From Chloroflexota bacterium (GTDB taxonomy: Bacteria > Chloroflexota > Anaerolineae > UBA4142 > SHND01): 64,000 nucleotides of DNA. The notes beneath the pieces were generated by a model. The model made no database searches and was not told the DNA's origin. It saw nothing but the letters and a program-made list of their open reading frames with translations. Both the position numbers and the translations under genes were made by a program. Each line of letters starts with the position of its first letter. Positions within the stretch are counted from its first letter, which is position 1. Location: contig JAKOPZ010000102.1 in NCBI GenBank assembly GCA_029778615.1, positions 1-64,000 of the forward strand. Direction: 5' to 3'. This document shows, piece by piece, positions 44,389-52,749 of this stretch.

Positions 44389-46383
44389 ATGACCGGAGGA
44401 TTTCCTGAATTTTGCCAATCCAACTTGCCGTTGATTTACGGCTTGTATGGCTTGGCATTTTTTGTGACCGGCGTGGTTGTGGCGCTCGAAAGCGGACGCA
44501 ACAGTCAATTGGCGTTGACGCGGGCGCTGCCGTTTCTCGCCGCGTTCGGTTTGACTCACGGCATTCACGAATGGCTGGAAATGATTTTGCTGATGACCAG
44601 CGATGCCGGTACGGCAACGCAAGTGATTGAAGCGGTCAGCATCTTGCTTCTCGCCGCGTCGTTCGTCCTGCTCACCGAATTTGCTTTGCGGCTCATGCGT
44701 TTGCTTGACGACAAATTTGCGCCCCTGCGGCATCTCACCTTGATTCTTGGCGCGCTGTATTTGATAGGGCTGGTCGCGTATCGCGTGCGTTATTTTGATG
44801 GGAACGAATTGTTGTTCTGGCGCTTTGCCGATATTCTCGCGCGCTATATGCTCGGCGTTACGGGCGCGGCGTTGGCGAGCGCGGCAATGTTTGTGCAGCG
44901 CCGCGCGTTTGTGCGGGAAGGATATGCGCCCTTTAGCCGCGATCTCATCGGCGCGGCGCTGGCGTTCGCGTGGTATGCCGCGTTTCAATTTGTGGTGCCG
45001 CCCGCCGAATTTTTTCCTGCCTCGCTGCTCAACACCGCCACCTTTCAAAATTACACCGGTATTCCCGTGCAGCTCTTTCGCGCGCTCGTCGGCGCGCTCG
45101 CCGCATTTTTCATCGTGCGCGTCTTGCGCGTGTTTGAAACCGAATACGCGCGGCGCATCGAAAGACTCAATCACGCGCGTTTCGACGCGCAAGCCCAAGC
45201 CGCGCGCGAATTGACCGTCTTGTTTGAAACGTGCCGCATTCTCGGCACGTCGCTCGATTTGAATGTGCTGCTCAACGAAGCGATTGAAAAAATCGTGACG
45301 CTCGTCGAGCCGGTGATTGGCGGAACGATTTATTTGTACGATGCGGACGAACACGCGCTCGTCGCTCGCGCGACGCAGCAGCGTTCGGAGGCGATGCTCC
45401 CGTCCGACGCGCCGGAACGCGCGCGCGCGCTCGCACAGCGCGCGTACGAAACGCGCGAACTCGTGTACGAACCTGCCAATGCCCAAGTTGCGGTGATGGC
45501 ACTGCCGCTCCTGTCGGGGGATGAGCCCATTGGCGCGATTGGACTCGTTCATGCGGGCGCGTTCTCCAATCTCGCGGTCTTGCAGACATTGGCGCGGCAG
45601 TTGGTGATTGCGGTCGAGAATGCGCGGTTGTATGAACGCGTCCAAGAAAAAGAAGCGCTGCGCGGCGAACTATTGGAGCGCGTGGTCGCCGCACAGGAAG
45701 AAGAACGCAAACGGCTCGCGCGCGATTTGCACGACCAAACCGGGCAAACGCTCGCGGGTCTCGCGATGGGCATTCATTCGGTGGAAGCGATGATGCAGTC
45801 CAATCCTGCGCTGGCGGAAAAACGTTTGGCAGAACTGGAACGCATGAGCGCGAGCGCAGTGGATGATTTGCGCGCGATGATTGCGGACTTGCGTCCCGCG
45901 CAGTTGGACGATTTGGGTCTCGTTCCCGCGTTACGCGATATGGCAGAACACATTGCCGCGCGCAGTGGCATGCGCGTCGAGGTGAACGCGTCGGAACCGC
46001 GCCGGCGTTTGCGCGCGCAAGTGGAAACGATTTTGTATCGGCTGGCGCAAGAGGCGTTGAATAATGCGGCGCGGCATTCGCGCGCAACGCATGTGAGCAT
46101 CACGCTCCGGTTTACCCAGTCGGACGTGATGCTGGAAATTCAAGATGACGGCGTTGGCTTTTCTCCGGAAGCTATCATCAAGACGCAAGCGCCGCGCCGC
46201 GCGTGGGGTTTGTTGGGAATGCAAGAACGCGTGATGCTCGTCGGCGGCACGCTGGACATTCAATCGGCGCCGGGCAAAGGCACGCGTCTGGTGGCGCACA
46301 TTCCGCAGCGGGACCCGACGATTGGTTTGTCAAGCGCTGTGGGAAAGGAAACGTCTGCGTATGCGGCTGTTATTGGTGGATGA
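44389..46383 (+). CDS. Membrane sensor histidine kinase (7TM-like + GAF + HisKA_3)
   Basis: A 664-residue protein. The N-terminal ~270 residues have about seven membrane helices (YGLYGLAFFVTGVVVALES, LPFLAAFGLTHGIHEWLEM). A helical stalk precedes a GAF domain (about 300-450, ILGTSLDLNVLLNEAIEKI...). The HisKA_3 dimerisation domain carries the phospho-His in RLARDLHDQTGQTLAGLAMGI, and the HATPase domain has QEALNNAARHS and DDGVGF. This is a NarX/LiaS-class kinase. An upstream GTG would add 11 residues, but the ATG has a GGGAG site. It pairs with the response regulator at 46361, whose start overlaps by 23 bp. It may sense redox state, given the HybAB genes before it. Confidence 0.9.
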   Translation: MTGGFPEFCQSNLPLIYGLYGLAFFVTGVVVALESGRNSQLALTRALPFLAAFGLTHGIHEWLEMILLMTSDAGTATQVIEAVSILLLAASFVLLTEFALRLMRLLDDKFAPLRHLTLILGALYLIGLVAYRVRYFDGNELLFWRFADILARYMLGVTGAALASAAMFVQRRAFVREGYAPFSRDLIGAALAFAWYAAFQFVVPPAEFFPASLLNTATFQNYTGIPVQLFRALVGALAAFFIVRVLRVFETEYARRIERLNHARFDAQAQAARELTVLFETCRILGTSLDLNVLLNEAIEKIVTLVEPVIGGTIYLYDADEHALVARATQQRSEAMLPSDAPERARALAQRAYETRELVYEPANAQVAVMALPLLSGDEPIGAIGLVHAGAFSNLAVLQTLARQLVIAVENARLYERVQEKEALRGELLERVVAAQEEERKRLARDLHDQTGQTLAGLAMGIHSVEAMMQSNPALAEKRLAELERMSASAVDDLRAMIADLRPAQLDDLGLVPALRDMAEHIAARSGMRVEVNASEPRRRLRAQVETILYRLAQEALNNAARHSRATHVSITLRFTQSDVMLEIQDDGVGFSPEAIIKTQAPRRAWGLLGMQERVMLVGGTLDIQSAPGKGTRLVAHIPQRDPTIGLSSAVGKETSAYAAVIGG

Positions 46384-47017
46384 CCACGAAATTGTGCGCG
46401 CGGGTTTGCGGATGTTGTTGGAATCGCAAGCGGACATGGAAATTGTGGGCGAGTGTGAAAACGGGGGCGACGCGATTCGCCGCGCGGGGGAATTGAAACC
46501 GGATGTGATTTTGATGGACGTGAGTTTGCCCGACCTGCCGGGTTACGACGCCACGCGCGCGATTAAAAAAGAATTGCCGCAGGTGACAATTCTCGCGTTG
46601 ACGATGCACGAGAGCGATGAATATTTTTTTGAAATGCTGAACGCGGGCGCGTCAGGATACGTTCCAAAAAAAGCGGCGCCCACAGAATTGGTCAATGCGA
46701 TTCGTGTGGTGCACGCGGGGGGCGTCTATTTGTATCCTTCGCTGGCAAAAAGTTTGGTGAAAGATTATTTGACGCATGTCGAGCAAGGCGACGACAAAGC
46801 CGCGTTCGACGGTTTGACGGAACGCGAGCGTCAAGTATTGAAATTGATTGCGGACGGCAAGGGGAATCAAGAAGTTGCCGATGAACTTGTCATCAGCGTC
46901 AAAACGGTGGAGCGGCATCGCGCCAACATTTTAGCGAAACTCGGTTTGCACAGTCGCACCGAATTGGTGAAATACGCGATTCGCAAGGGGTTGATTCAGG
47001 TAGATACAAACGGGTAG
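46361..47017 (+). CDS. NarL/FixJ-family response regulator
   Basis: A 218-residue protein. The receiver domain (1-120) starts RLLLVDDHEIVRAGLRMLL, with the phospho-acceptor Asp in VILMDVSLPD and the conserved Lys in YVPKKAAP. The LuxR-type HTH is LTERERQVLKLIADGKGNQEVADELVISVKTVERHRANILAKLGLHSR. The start with GGAAAGGAAA upstream agrees with the conserved N-terminus. Likely targets are the adjacent respiratory genes, which is an inference from position. Confidence 0.93.
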   Translation: MRLLLVDDHEIVRAGLRMLLESQADMEIVGECENGGDAIRRAGELKPDVILMDVSLPDLPGYDATRAIKKELPQVTILALTMHESDEYFFEMLNAGASGYVPKKAAPTELVNAIRVVHAGGVYLYPSLAKSLVKDYLTHVEQGDDKAAFDGLTERERQVLKLIADGKGNQEVADELVISVKTVERHRANILAKLGLHSRTELVKYAIRKGLIQVDTNG

Positions 47018-47339
47018 TAACGAAATGTGTAGTAACGATTTCAATCGTTCTATTAGGGCAATCGCATGTGGAATCGCGCGGCCGGCATGAAATAGAATTT
47101 CACGGCTAAAAAAAGAGAAAATGCTCCGCATTCGCAATCGCCGCGCGATTTGTGCGATGTTGGCATCGCCACTTTTTTTCAGACGGCAAGTTCCAATTGC
47201 GGAAACCGCGCGAATCAAACGAAAATTCGCATAATTCAGCACCCGCCCCAAAAAAGTTTTTCAAATGCGATTGCCCTGTCGTTCTATGTGGCGATGCGCG
47301 CGGAACGATTGAAAGCGTTACTATGATGATTCGCGTTTT
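47018..47339. other. Gene-free spacer between converging operons
   Basis: This stretch contains a degenerate palindrome (GTAGTAACGATTTCAATCGTTCTATTA near 47030-47056) of the GTAG...CTAC kind and T-rich runs, but no open frame with coding signals. Both flanking operons end here, so it probably holds terminators. Confidence 0.5.
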
Positions 47340-47951
47340 TTATTTTTCCAACAATTTCAAGATTCTTCCTTCCAGCGCGCTCGCGCTAATGGGTCCAATC
47401 CAATTTCCGTACGCGCGTCCGTTCGCATCGGTGCCGCTCAACACTTGTCCTTCGCGCGTGATAAAGTACGTTTCGGGCACGCCGGTAATTTTGTATTGCG
47501 TCGAGATTTGGGTGCGGAGGTCGGGACCGTTCGGATACGTTTGCGCGAATTCTTGAATAAATTTCTTTGCTTCGGGTTCGGTGTCCACATAGTCCACGCC
47601 GAGAATCACAACGCCTTGGTCTTTATATTTTTGCCACATCGCCTCTAACGCGGGCGCTTCGTCGCGGCACGGAATACACCACGACGCCCAAAAATTGACG
47701 ACCACTACTTTGCCGCGCAAATCCGCGAGCCGAATCGTTTCCCCTTGAAACGTTTTCAATTCAAACTGCGGTGCGCGTCCCGCCTCGAGCGGCGGCGCTT
47801 GACGCTGAATCCACCCATACGCAAACAAACCCAACAGCGCGAAGGCGATGAGCAGAATGAAAAGAAAGACGACGGACGACGGACGACGGATGACGGATGA
47901 AGACGATTCATTACTGACTACTGACGACTGACTACTGGCTACTGTTCTCAT
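47340..47951 (-). CDS. ccmG: CcmG/TlpA-like membrane-anchored thiol-disulfide oxidoreductase
   Basis: A 203-residue protein. After a low-complexity N-terminus ([22 protein letters not shown]), encoded by heptamer repeats, comes a membrane helix (about 28-46) and a thioredoxin-fold domain with active site WCIPC (91-95), VVVVNFWAS before it and the cis-Pro in [10 protein letters not shown]. CcmG reduces the heme-binding cysteines of apocytochromes c outside the membrane. It is the last gene of the ccm run, one base after ccmH. Many c-type cytochromes in this window would need it. Confidence 0.9.
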   Translation of the reverse strand: MRTVASSQSSVVSNESSSSVIRRPSSVVFLFILLIAFALLGLFAYGWIQRQAPPLEAGRAPQFELKTFQGETIRLADLRGKVVVVNFWASWCIPCRDEAPALEAMWQKYKDQGVVILGVDYVDTEPEAKKFIQEFAQTYPNGPDLRTQISTQYKITGVPETYFITREGQVLSGTDANGRAYGNWIGPISASALEGRILKLLEK

Positions 47952-47952
47952 T

Positions 47953-48447
47953 TCATTCCCTCGCTTGTAATTCGCGCGCAATGCGTTCGGCGTATTCGGG
48001 CGCGATGTGCGGCACGGTGGCGGGCGTATTCGTACTCACAGGACGCTTGAGCCATGTGCGCGTCGTCCAAAAAATAATCACTCCGCCGATGAGCAGCGCG
48101 AGCACCGGCAAAATATACGCGCTCAAATTAAATCCTTCGGGCGGCGGCGCGCCGAGCACGCGTTCGCCGTACTGGGCGATAAAGTACTGACGAATTTGTT
48201 CCTCGTTTTCGCCCGCCAACAATTTTTCGCGAATCAACGCGCGCCACTGCGCGCACGCTTGCGTTTCGCATACGTCGAGCGGCACGCCCGTGCAAACGGG
48301 ACAGTACAGATTTTTGGAAATGCGTAATACTTGGTCATCCACATTCGGCGTCGGCTCTTGCGCGAACGCGGGGGACGATGCGCCGAGCGTGAGCAAAAAG
48401 AACGTGACGGCGATGCACGCGAGAAAGAAGCGAAAAGGATTTTCCAT
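47953..48447 (-). CDS. ccmH: CcmH-like cytochrome c maturation protein
   Basis: A 164-residue protein with a signal peptide (about 8-30). The CcmH redox motif is CPVC at 49-52, in [22 protein letters not shown], followed by [35 protein letters not shown] and a C-terminal membrane helix ([17 protein letters not shown]). It works with CcmG to keep apocytochrome thiols reduced for ligation. A 27-bp palindrome lies 15 bp before its start. Confidence 0.93.
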   Translation of the reverse strand: MENPFRFFLACIAVTFFLLTLGASSPAFAQEPTPNVDDQVLRISKNLYCPVCTGVPLDVCETQACAQWRALIREKLLAGENEEQIRQYFIAQYGERVLGAPPPEGFNLSAYILPVLALLIGGVIIFWTTRTWLKRPVSTNTPATVPHIAPEYAERIARELQARE

Positions 48448-48461
48448 GAGCGGACAGAGTC

Positions 48462-48488
48462 GTAGGGCAAATTTGAAATTTGCCTTAC
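48462..48488. repeat. 27-bp palindromic unit between ccmD and ccmH
   Basis: Arms GTAGGGCAAATTT / AAATTTGCCTTAC (one mismatch) around one base match the core of 246-272 and 26027-26053. The ccmD stop codon lies inside it. Confidence 0.88.
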
Positions 48489-48595
48489 TCTTCTTGCAGC
48501 GCGCGATTGAGCTGGCGCGTTTGCCTTATCACATTTGCAATGTACGCGGTCAATAGAATCGCAATCACCGCATACGCCAAAATCAAATTCACCAT
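48485..48595 (-). CDS. ccmD: CcmD-like small heme-exporter membrane protein
   Basis: Thirty-six residues: one membrane helix (LILAYAVIAILLTAYIANVI) and a polar C-terminal tail (RQTRQLNRALQEE). The length, topology and position between ccmC and ccmH match CcmD, which tethers CcmE to CcmABC. A GAGGTG site lies four bases before the ATG. The stop codon falls within a palindromic repeat, so the C-terminus may have been altered by its insertion. Confidence 0.8.
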   Translation of the reverse strand: MVNLILAYAVIAILLTAYIANVIRQTRQLNRALQEE

Positions 48596-48596
48596 C

Positions 48597-49355
48597 TCAC
48601 ACCTCTTGGGCGGCGCGCTGGCGCGCCAATTGATTTCGTTTTTGTTCCAAACGCACGCGCATCAAAAGCATCCACGCAAATAACAGGGTGAACGAAAACA
48701 GCGCGACGAACAACGTGACGCGCATCGCGGGGTCCAGTCCGCCCGCATCGCTGACGACCAAAGTGGGATGCATCGTGCGCCACCACGTCACCGAAAGATA
48801 AATGATGGGCACGTCGAGAAAACCGATGATGCCAAGCACGGCGGACATTTGCGCGCGTTTCGTTTCGTCCACGCTCGAACGCAGCATCAGGTAACCAACA
48901 TACACGAGCCATAACACCAGCGTCGTCGTCAAGCGCGCGTCCCACACCCAATACGTACCCCACGCGGCTTTTGCCCACAACGGTCCCGTGAGCAGCACGA
49001 GCGTCGTAAACACGACGCCAATTTCGGCAGCAGACAGCGCGAGGGCGTCCCACTTGCGGTCACGTTTCAACAAAAACAAAATGCTCGCGACGAACACGAC
49101 AAAGAACGACAAAAATCCAATCCACGCGCTCGGCACATGAAAATAGAAAATGCGCTGCGCGTCGCCCATCGTCGCTTCACGCGGCGCGTAAAACAGCGCC
49201 ATGTATAACGCGACGGCAATGGTGACGAGCGTCACGGGAAGCAGCACGCGCGAAATTTTGTTGGAAACACTATCGTCAAGAATGTGCCAATAGGTTGCGG
49301 AAGTTTCAACTGTTTCTTCCGAATGACCGTGCGAGTACGCTAAAGTCGAATTCAT
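48597..49355 (-). CDS. ccmC: CcmC heme-handling membrane protein
   Basis: A 252-residue polytopic protein. The tryptophan-rich WWD motif WGTYWVWD is at 132-139, with flanking His in YFHVPSAW (near 73) and in RTMHPTLV. CcmC loads heme onto CcmE. The ATG overlaps the stop of the zinc-ribbon gene in ATGA and has GGAG upstream. The gene for the ATPase CcmA and its partner CcmB are not in this window. Confidence 0.94.
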   Translation of the reverse strand: MNSTLAYSHGHSEETVETSATYWHILDDSVSNKISRVLLPVTLVTIAVALYMALFYAPREATMGDAQRIFYFHVPSAWIGFLSFFVVFVASILFLLKRDRKWDALALSAAEIGVVFTTLVLLTGPLWAKAAWGTYWVWDARLTTTLVLWLVYVGYLMLRSSVDETKRAQMSAVLGIIGFLDVPIIYLSVTWWRTMHPTLVVSDAGGLDPAMRVTLFVALFSFTLLFAWMLLMRVRLEQKRNQLARQRAAQEV

Positions 49356-49735
49356 AGCTTGGCTCCACATTTGGTGCAGAATTTATCTTGCGCGCTCATG
49401 TTTGTGTGACAGCGCGGGCAGGCGCGCACGGCTTGGGCGTTCTTGCTCTTGTTCGGTTGCAGCGCGTCAATCTGCTGCAGGATTTGCGCGGCTTGGAGCT
49501 CGTATGTTGCTTTCATTTGCGCGTAATCGCTCGCCGCGAGTTTGCCCGTCGCAAATTCAAATTGCAAATCGCGCAGCGCTTCAAACACAATTTCGCGTTT
49601 GCCGTATAAATCATTGTCGTCGCGCGCGAGCGGGCGCGTGCCGTGCGCTTCTTGATATTTCAGCGGGTTTACCAACGGATAACCCACGAGCAAAATGACG
49701 ACGACGACGAGAGAGAGAATGATAAAGATTTCCAT
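49352..49735 (-). CDS. Membrane zinc-ribbon protein in the ccm operon
   Basis: A 127-residue protein. An N-terminal membrane helix (about 3-22, IFIILSLVVVVILLVGYPLV) is followed by a helical segment (IVFEALRDLQFEFATGKLAASDYAQMKATYE), which resembles the start of CcmI-type proteins. A C-terminal zinc ribbon has CPRC and CTKC. Similar small proteins occur in ccm operons of other bacteria; a chaperone or assembly role is inferred. It sits between ccmF and ccmC. Confidence 0.82.
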   Translation of the reverse strand: MEIFIILSLVVVVILLVGYPLVNPLKYQEAHGTRPLARDDNDLYGKREIVFEALRDLQFEFATGKLAASDYAQMKATYELQAAQILQQIDALQPNKSKNAQAVRACPRCHTNMSAQDKFCTKCGAKL

Positions 49736-49827
49736 AATTGTTAGTGCGATAGTGCAATAGTTTGGTAGTGCGATAGTTGAAATGAAACGACATAACTATC
49801 TCACTGTCGCACGATTGCGCGATTGCA
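49736..49827. repeat. Octamer microrepeats forming an inverted repeat
   Basis: GTGCGATA / GTGCAATA-type octamers occur on one side and their complements (TATCTCAC, CGATTGCG, CGATTGCA) on the other, so the intergenic RNA could fold back between ccmF and the zinc-ribbon gene. Confidence 0.65.
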
Positions 49828-51828
49828 CTATGCACTCACGAGAACTCTTTCCGCGCGTACGCGTGCGCGCGCTTTGGCTTCGCGCGGGTCGGGCAGCATG
49901 GTGACCAGTGTGCCGATGATGAATACGATGAAACCTATCCATAACCACACGACGAGCGGATTGATAATCACTTTTAATGTCGCGCTGCCGTCGTCGTTCC
50001 AACCCGCGAGAATCAAATACAAATCATCGCGCGCGGTGGTACGCACCGCGACTTCGGTGGTCATTTGGTCGGCGGCGGGATAGTACGCTTTTTGCGGACG
50101 CATGGTGTCAATCTGTTTGCCATTTTCAAAAACGATTAAATCCGCGCCGATGACCTGGGCGTTGCTTTCGCGCGTCATGAGCAATTTTTGAAATTGAATC
50201 GTGTACGGTCCGAGCGTCGCTTCTTCTCCCGGCGCGAGATTCTGCTGCAGGGAGGATTGGAAAAAGCTCGAGCCCACGATGCCGATGACCGCGAGCATGA
50301 CGCCAATGTGAACGATGTAACCACCATAGCGGCGGCGATTTTTATTGACGAGCTGCACATGCGCGACCGCGACGTTTTCTTTATACATGCGCATTCGCGC
50401 GCGCGTGCCGCGAAAGAATTCCAAAAATACGGTCGTCAATACGAATGCGGACGCGGCGAACGCAATCAAGCCGTACACATCGTACAGTCCGCCGACGAAC
50501 AAAACCACGGCGGTCACAATCGAGACTGCGAACGGCGGAAGGAAATTGCGGACGAGATGCTGTGGGGACGCGCGCCGCCAGCCGATGAGCGTGCAAACGC
50601 CCATCAACAAAACGAGCGCGAGAAAAATCGGACCGTTCACTTGATTAAAGAACGGCGCGGCGACGGTGATTTGTTTGCCCACGACGATTTCGCTAATCAT
50701 CGGGAAAATCGTGCCCCACAAGGTTGCCACTGCCGCGCCGAGAAAAATCAGATTGTTCAAGAGGAACGTTGCCTCGCGCGACCAGAGCGAGTCGAGACGA
50801 TTTTCTTCTTGCAGTTTGTCGAGACGCAGATAGAGCAAATACGCGAACACGAGCAGCACTGCCGCGATGTACGCAAGAAACAACGGACCCATCGAACTCA
50901 CGCCGAACGCGTGCACCGATTGAATGACGCCGCTGCGCGTAATGAACGTTCCCAAAATCGAAAGCAGGAACGTGAGCATAATCAACACGAGATTCCACAC
51001 TTTGAGCATCCCGCGTTTTTCTTGAATCATTACGCTGTGCAAATACGCGGTGCCCGTGAGCCAAGGAATCAGCGCGGCGTTTTCCACCGGGTCCCAACCC
51101 CAATAACCGCCCCAGCCGAGTTCCACATACGCCCAGCGCATTCCAAATAAAAGTCCGAGCGAAAGGAACAGCCACGCGAACAACGCCCAGCGTCGCGTCG
51201 TGCGAATCCAGTCATAGCCCAAATCGCCGCTGACGAGCGCGGCGAGCGCGAACGCGAACGGCACGGTGAATCCGACATATCCCAAATACTGCGTGACGGG
51301 ATGAATAAACATGCCGGGGTCTTGGAGCAGTGGATTGAGACCGATGCCTTCGACGGGCGTTTGCGCGAGGAGAACGAATGGACCAGAGATGAAAATGAGG
51401 AGCGAGAAAAAGAACGCTTCGGTGAACGCGATAAAGGCGATGACCCACGGAATCAAATGGTTGCGTTGTCCGAGGTGTTGAATGAGGACTGCCGCGCCAA
51501 ACAACGAGAGCAACCACACCCAAAATAAAAGTGACCCTTCTTGTCCGCCCCACAACGCCGAAATGGTGTAGAGCAGCGGTTGGTCACTGCTGACATGATT
51601 GGCGACGTATTCAAAACGAAACTGATGGGTGATGAGCGCCCATTCGAGAATTGCCACCGCGAGCGTCGCTAACGCGGCGACGACATAAATGCCATGTTTC
51701 GCGCTGGCAAAAAATTCACCGCGCTGTTTGAATTGAGAAAACAAAGCGGCAACAATCACATAGACTGAAACCGCCAGCCCGAGCGCGAGCGTTAAATTGC
51801 CTACTTCAGCGATTTGTGCGAGTGCCAT
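49828..51828 (-). CDS. ccmF: CcmF cytochrome c heme lyase subunit
   Basis: A 666-residue protein with about 15 membrane helices. The WWD motif WGGYWGWDPVENAAL lies near residue 240, with conserved His in VNHVSSDQP-type loops and WGGQEGSLLFW near the start. CcmF takes heme from CcmE and attaches it to apocytochrome with CcmH. The C-terminal extracytoplasmic domain and final helix (VVWLWIGFIVFIIGTLVTMLP) are present, so the gene looks full length. Confidence 0.95.
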   Translation of the reverse strand: MALAQIAEVGNLTLALGLAVSVYVIVAALFSQFKQRGEFFASAKHGIYVVAALATLAVAILEWALITHQFRFEYVANHVSSDQPLLYTISALWGGQEGSLLFWVWLLSLFGAAVLIQHLGQRNHLIPWVIAFIAFTEAFFFSLLIFISGPFVLLAQTPVEGIGLNPLLQDPGMFIHPVTQYLGYVGFTVPFAFALAALVSGDLGYDWIRTTRRWALFAWLFLSLGLLFGMRWAYVELGWGGYWGWDPVENAALIPWLTGTAYLHSVMIQEKRGMLKVWNLVLIMLTFLLSILGTFITRSGVIQSVHAFGVSSMGPLFLAYIAAVLLVFAYLLYLRLDKLQEENRLDSLWSREATFLLNNLIFLGAAVATLWGTIFPMISEIVVGKQITVAAPFFNQVNGPIFLALVLLMGVCTLIGWRRASPQHLVRNFLPPFAVSIVTAVVLFVGGLYDVYGLIAFAASAFVLTTVFLEFFRGTRARMRMYKENVAVAHVQLVNKNRRRYGGYIVHIGVMLAVIGIVGSSFFQSSLQQNLAPGEEATLGPYTIQFQKLLMTRESNAQVIGADLIVFENGKQIDTMRPQKAYYPAADQMTTEVAVRTTARDDLYLILAGWNDDGSATLKVIINPLVVWLWIGFIVFIIGTLVTMLPDPREAKARARVRAERVLVSA

Positions 51829-51848
51829 CGTCGGCTCCAGAAATACAA

Positions 51849-51912
51849 GAGATTAGAGACTGGAGACTGGAGATTGTATGGTTCCCAATCTCCAATCTTT
51901 AATCTCTAGTCT
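51849..51912. repeat. Heptamer repeats forming an inverted repeat between ccmE and ccmF
   Basis: GAGATTA-GAGACTG-GAGACTG-GAGATTG faces CAATCTC-CAATCTT-TAATCTC-TAGTCTC across a 10-bp loop, giving a long imperfect hairpin directly after the ccmE stop. Confidence 0.8.
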
Positions 51913-52356
51913 CTATTGAACTTGACTTTCTTCATATTTGGAAGGACATTTCACGAGAATGGAATTGGCTTGGAAAACGCCGTTGCCGTCGAGCTTGCCT
52001 TCGGCGACAACACTTTCGCCCGTGCCCATCGTGTCGGGCGCGACGCCGTGATAGACCACCGGCAAGACGAGATTGTCTTCGACGATGTTGAATTGGAGCA
52101 CGAGATTTTTTTGGTCGTTCTGAATGCTCGACTTGTCCAACGCGCCGTTGACGCGAATCGTTTGTCCCGCGAGCTGCGCGCGCTGTGCGTTCAATTCGGG
52201 GATGGTATAGTAATAGACGGTGTTGGATTGAAAGCTGTTGTACATGACAAAGATAATGACGCCGAGCAAGACAACGGCGCCGATAATAAATTTCCAAGAA
52301 ATGCTGCGTGCACGCGTGGAGGATTTTACGGGCGGGTTCTGCAGAATGCTTTCCAT
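51913..52356 (-). CDS. ccmE: CcmE heme chaperone, Cys variant
   Basis: A 147-residue protein with a GGAAGG site. One membrane helix (about 22-39) is followed by an OB-fold domain (TIPELNAQRAQLAGQTIRVNGAL, LVLPVVYHGVAPDTMGTGESVVAEGKL). The covalent heme-binding His of classical CcmE (HxxxY) is replaced by Cys137 in LVKCPSKYE, giving the CxxxY form known from archaea and some sulfate reducers. CcmE carries heme from CcmC/D to CcmF. It is the first gene of the ccm run. The region upstream (52357-52634) holds no gene I can support. Confidence 0.92.
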   Translation of the reverse strand: MESILQNPPVKSSTRARSISWKFIIGAVVLLGVIIFVMYNSFQSNTVYYYTIPELNAQRAQLAGQTIRVNGALDKSSIQNDQKNLVLQFNIVEDNLVLPVVYHGVAPDTMGTGESVVAEGKLDGNGVFQANSILVKCPSKYEESQVQ

Positions 52357-52634
52357 ATGCGTTCCTTCCTTACGGGGTATGCCGGACGCTGTGTCCGGTG
52401 CGGCGAACGATGCCGTTCGCAACGATTCCGTTCGCTTGGAGCATAGAAATCGCCGGTCTGAATTGTGTCCAAATGCGGTCAAAATCGAGGGAGGTTGTGA
52501 AATTAGGGACAAATGTCCCGCACATCCCGGCTGGTTTGTCCCCCGCACCGCGCAGAAATGCTTTCGCTCCAAATCCTTTGCGAGCGCGAAGGTCGCCAAT
52601 TGATTTGCGCGGAGCAATTTTGCAAGGCGGTCAG

Positions 52635-52690
52635 AAAAAAAAAAGAAAACGGACTCGCACATTTTTGGAATGCACGAATCCGTTTTGCTT
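52635..52690 (-). terminator. Intrinsic terminator of the 9-heme cytochrome gene
   Basis: On the minus strand, stem AAAACGGATTCG / CGAGTCCGTTTT (imperfect inside) is followed by CTTTTTTTTTT. Confidence 0.8.
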
Positions 52691-52749
52691 GTTCCCTTGA
52701 GGAATTGACGCGTCGAACGGACAACGCGTCAACCCGTATTCCAAAAAAT

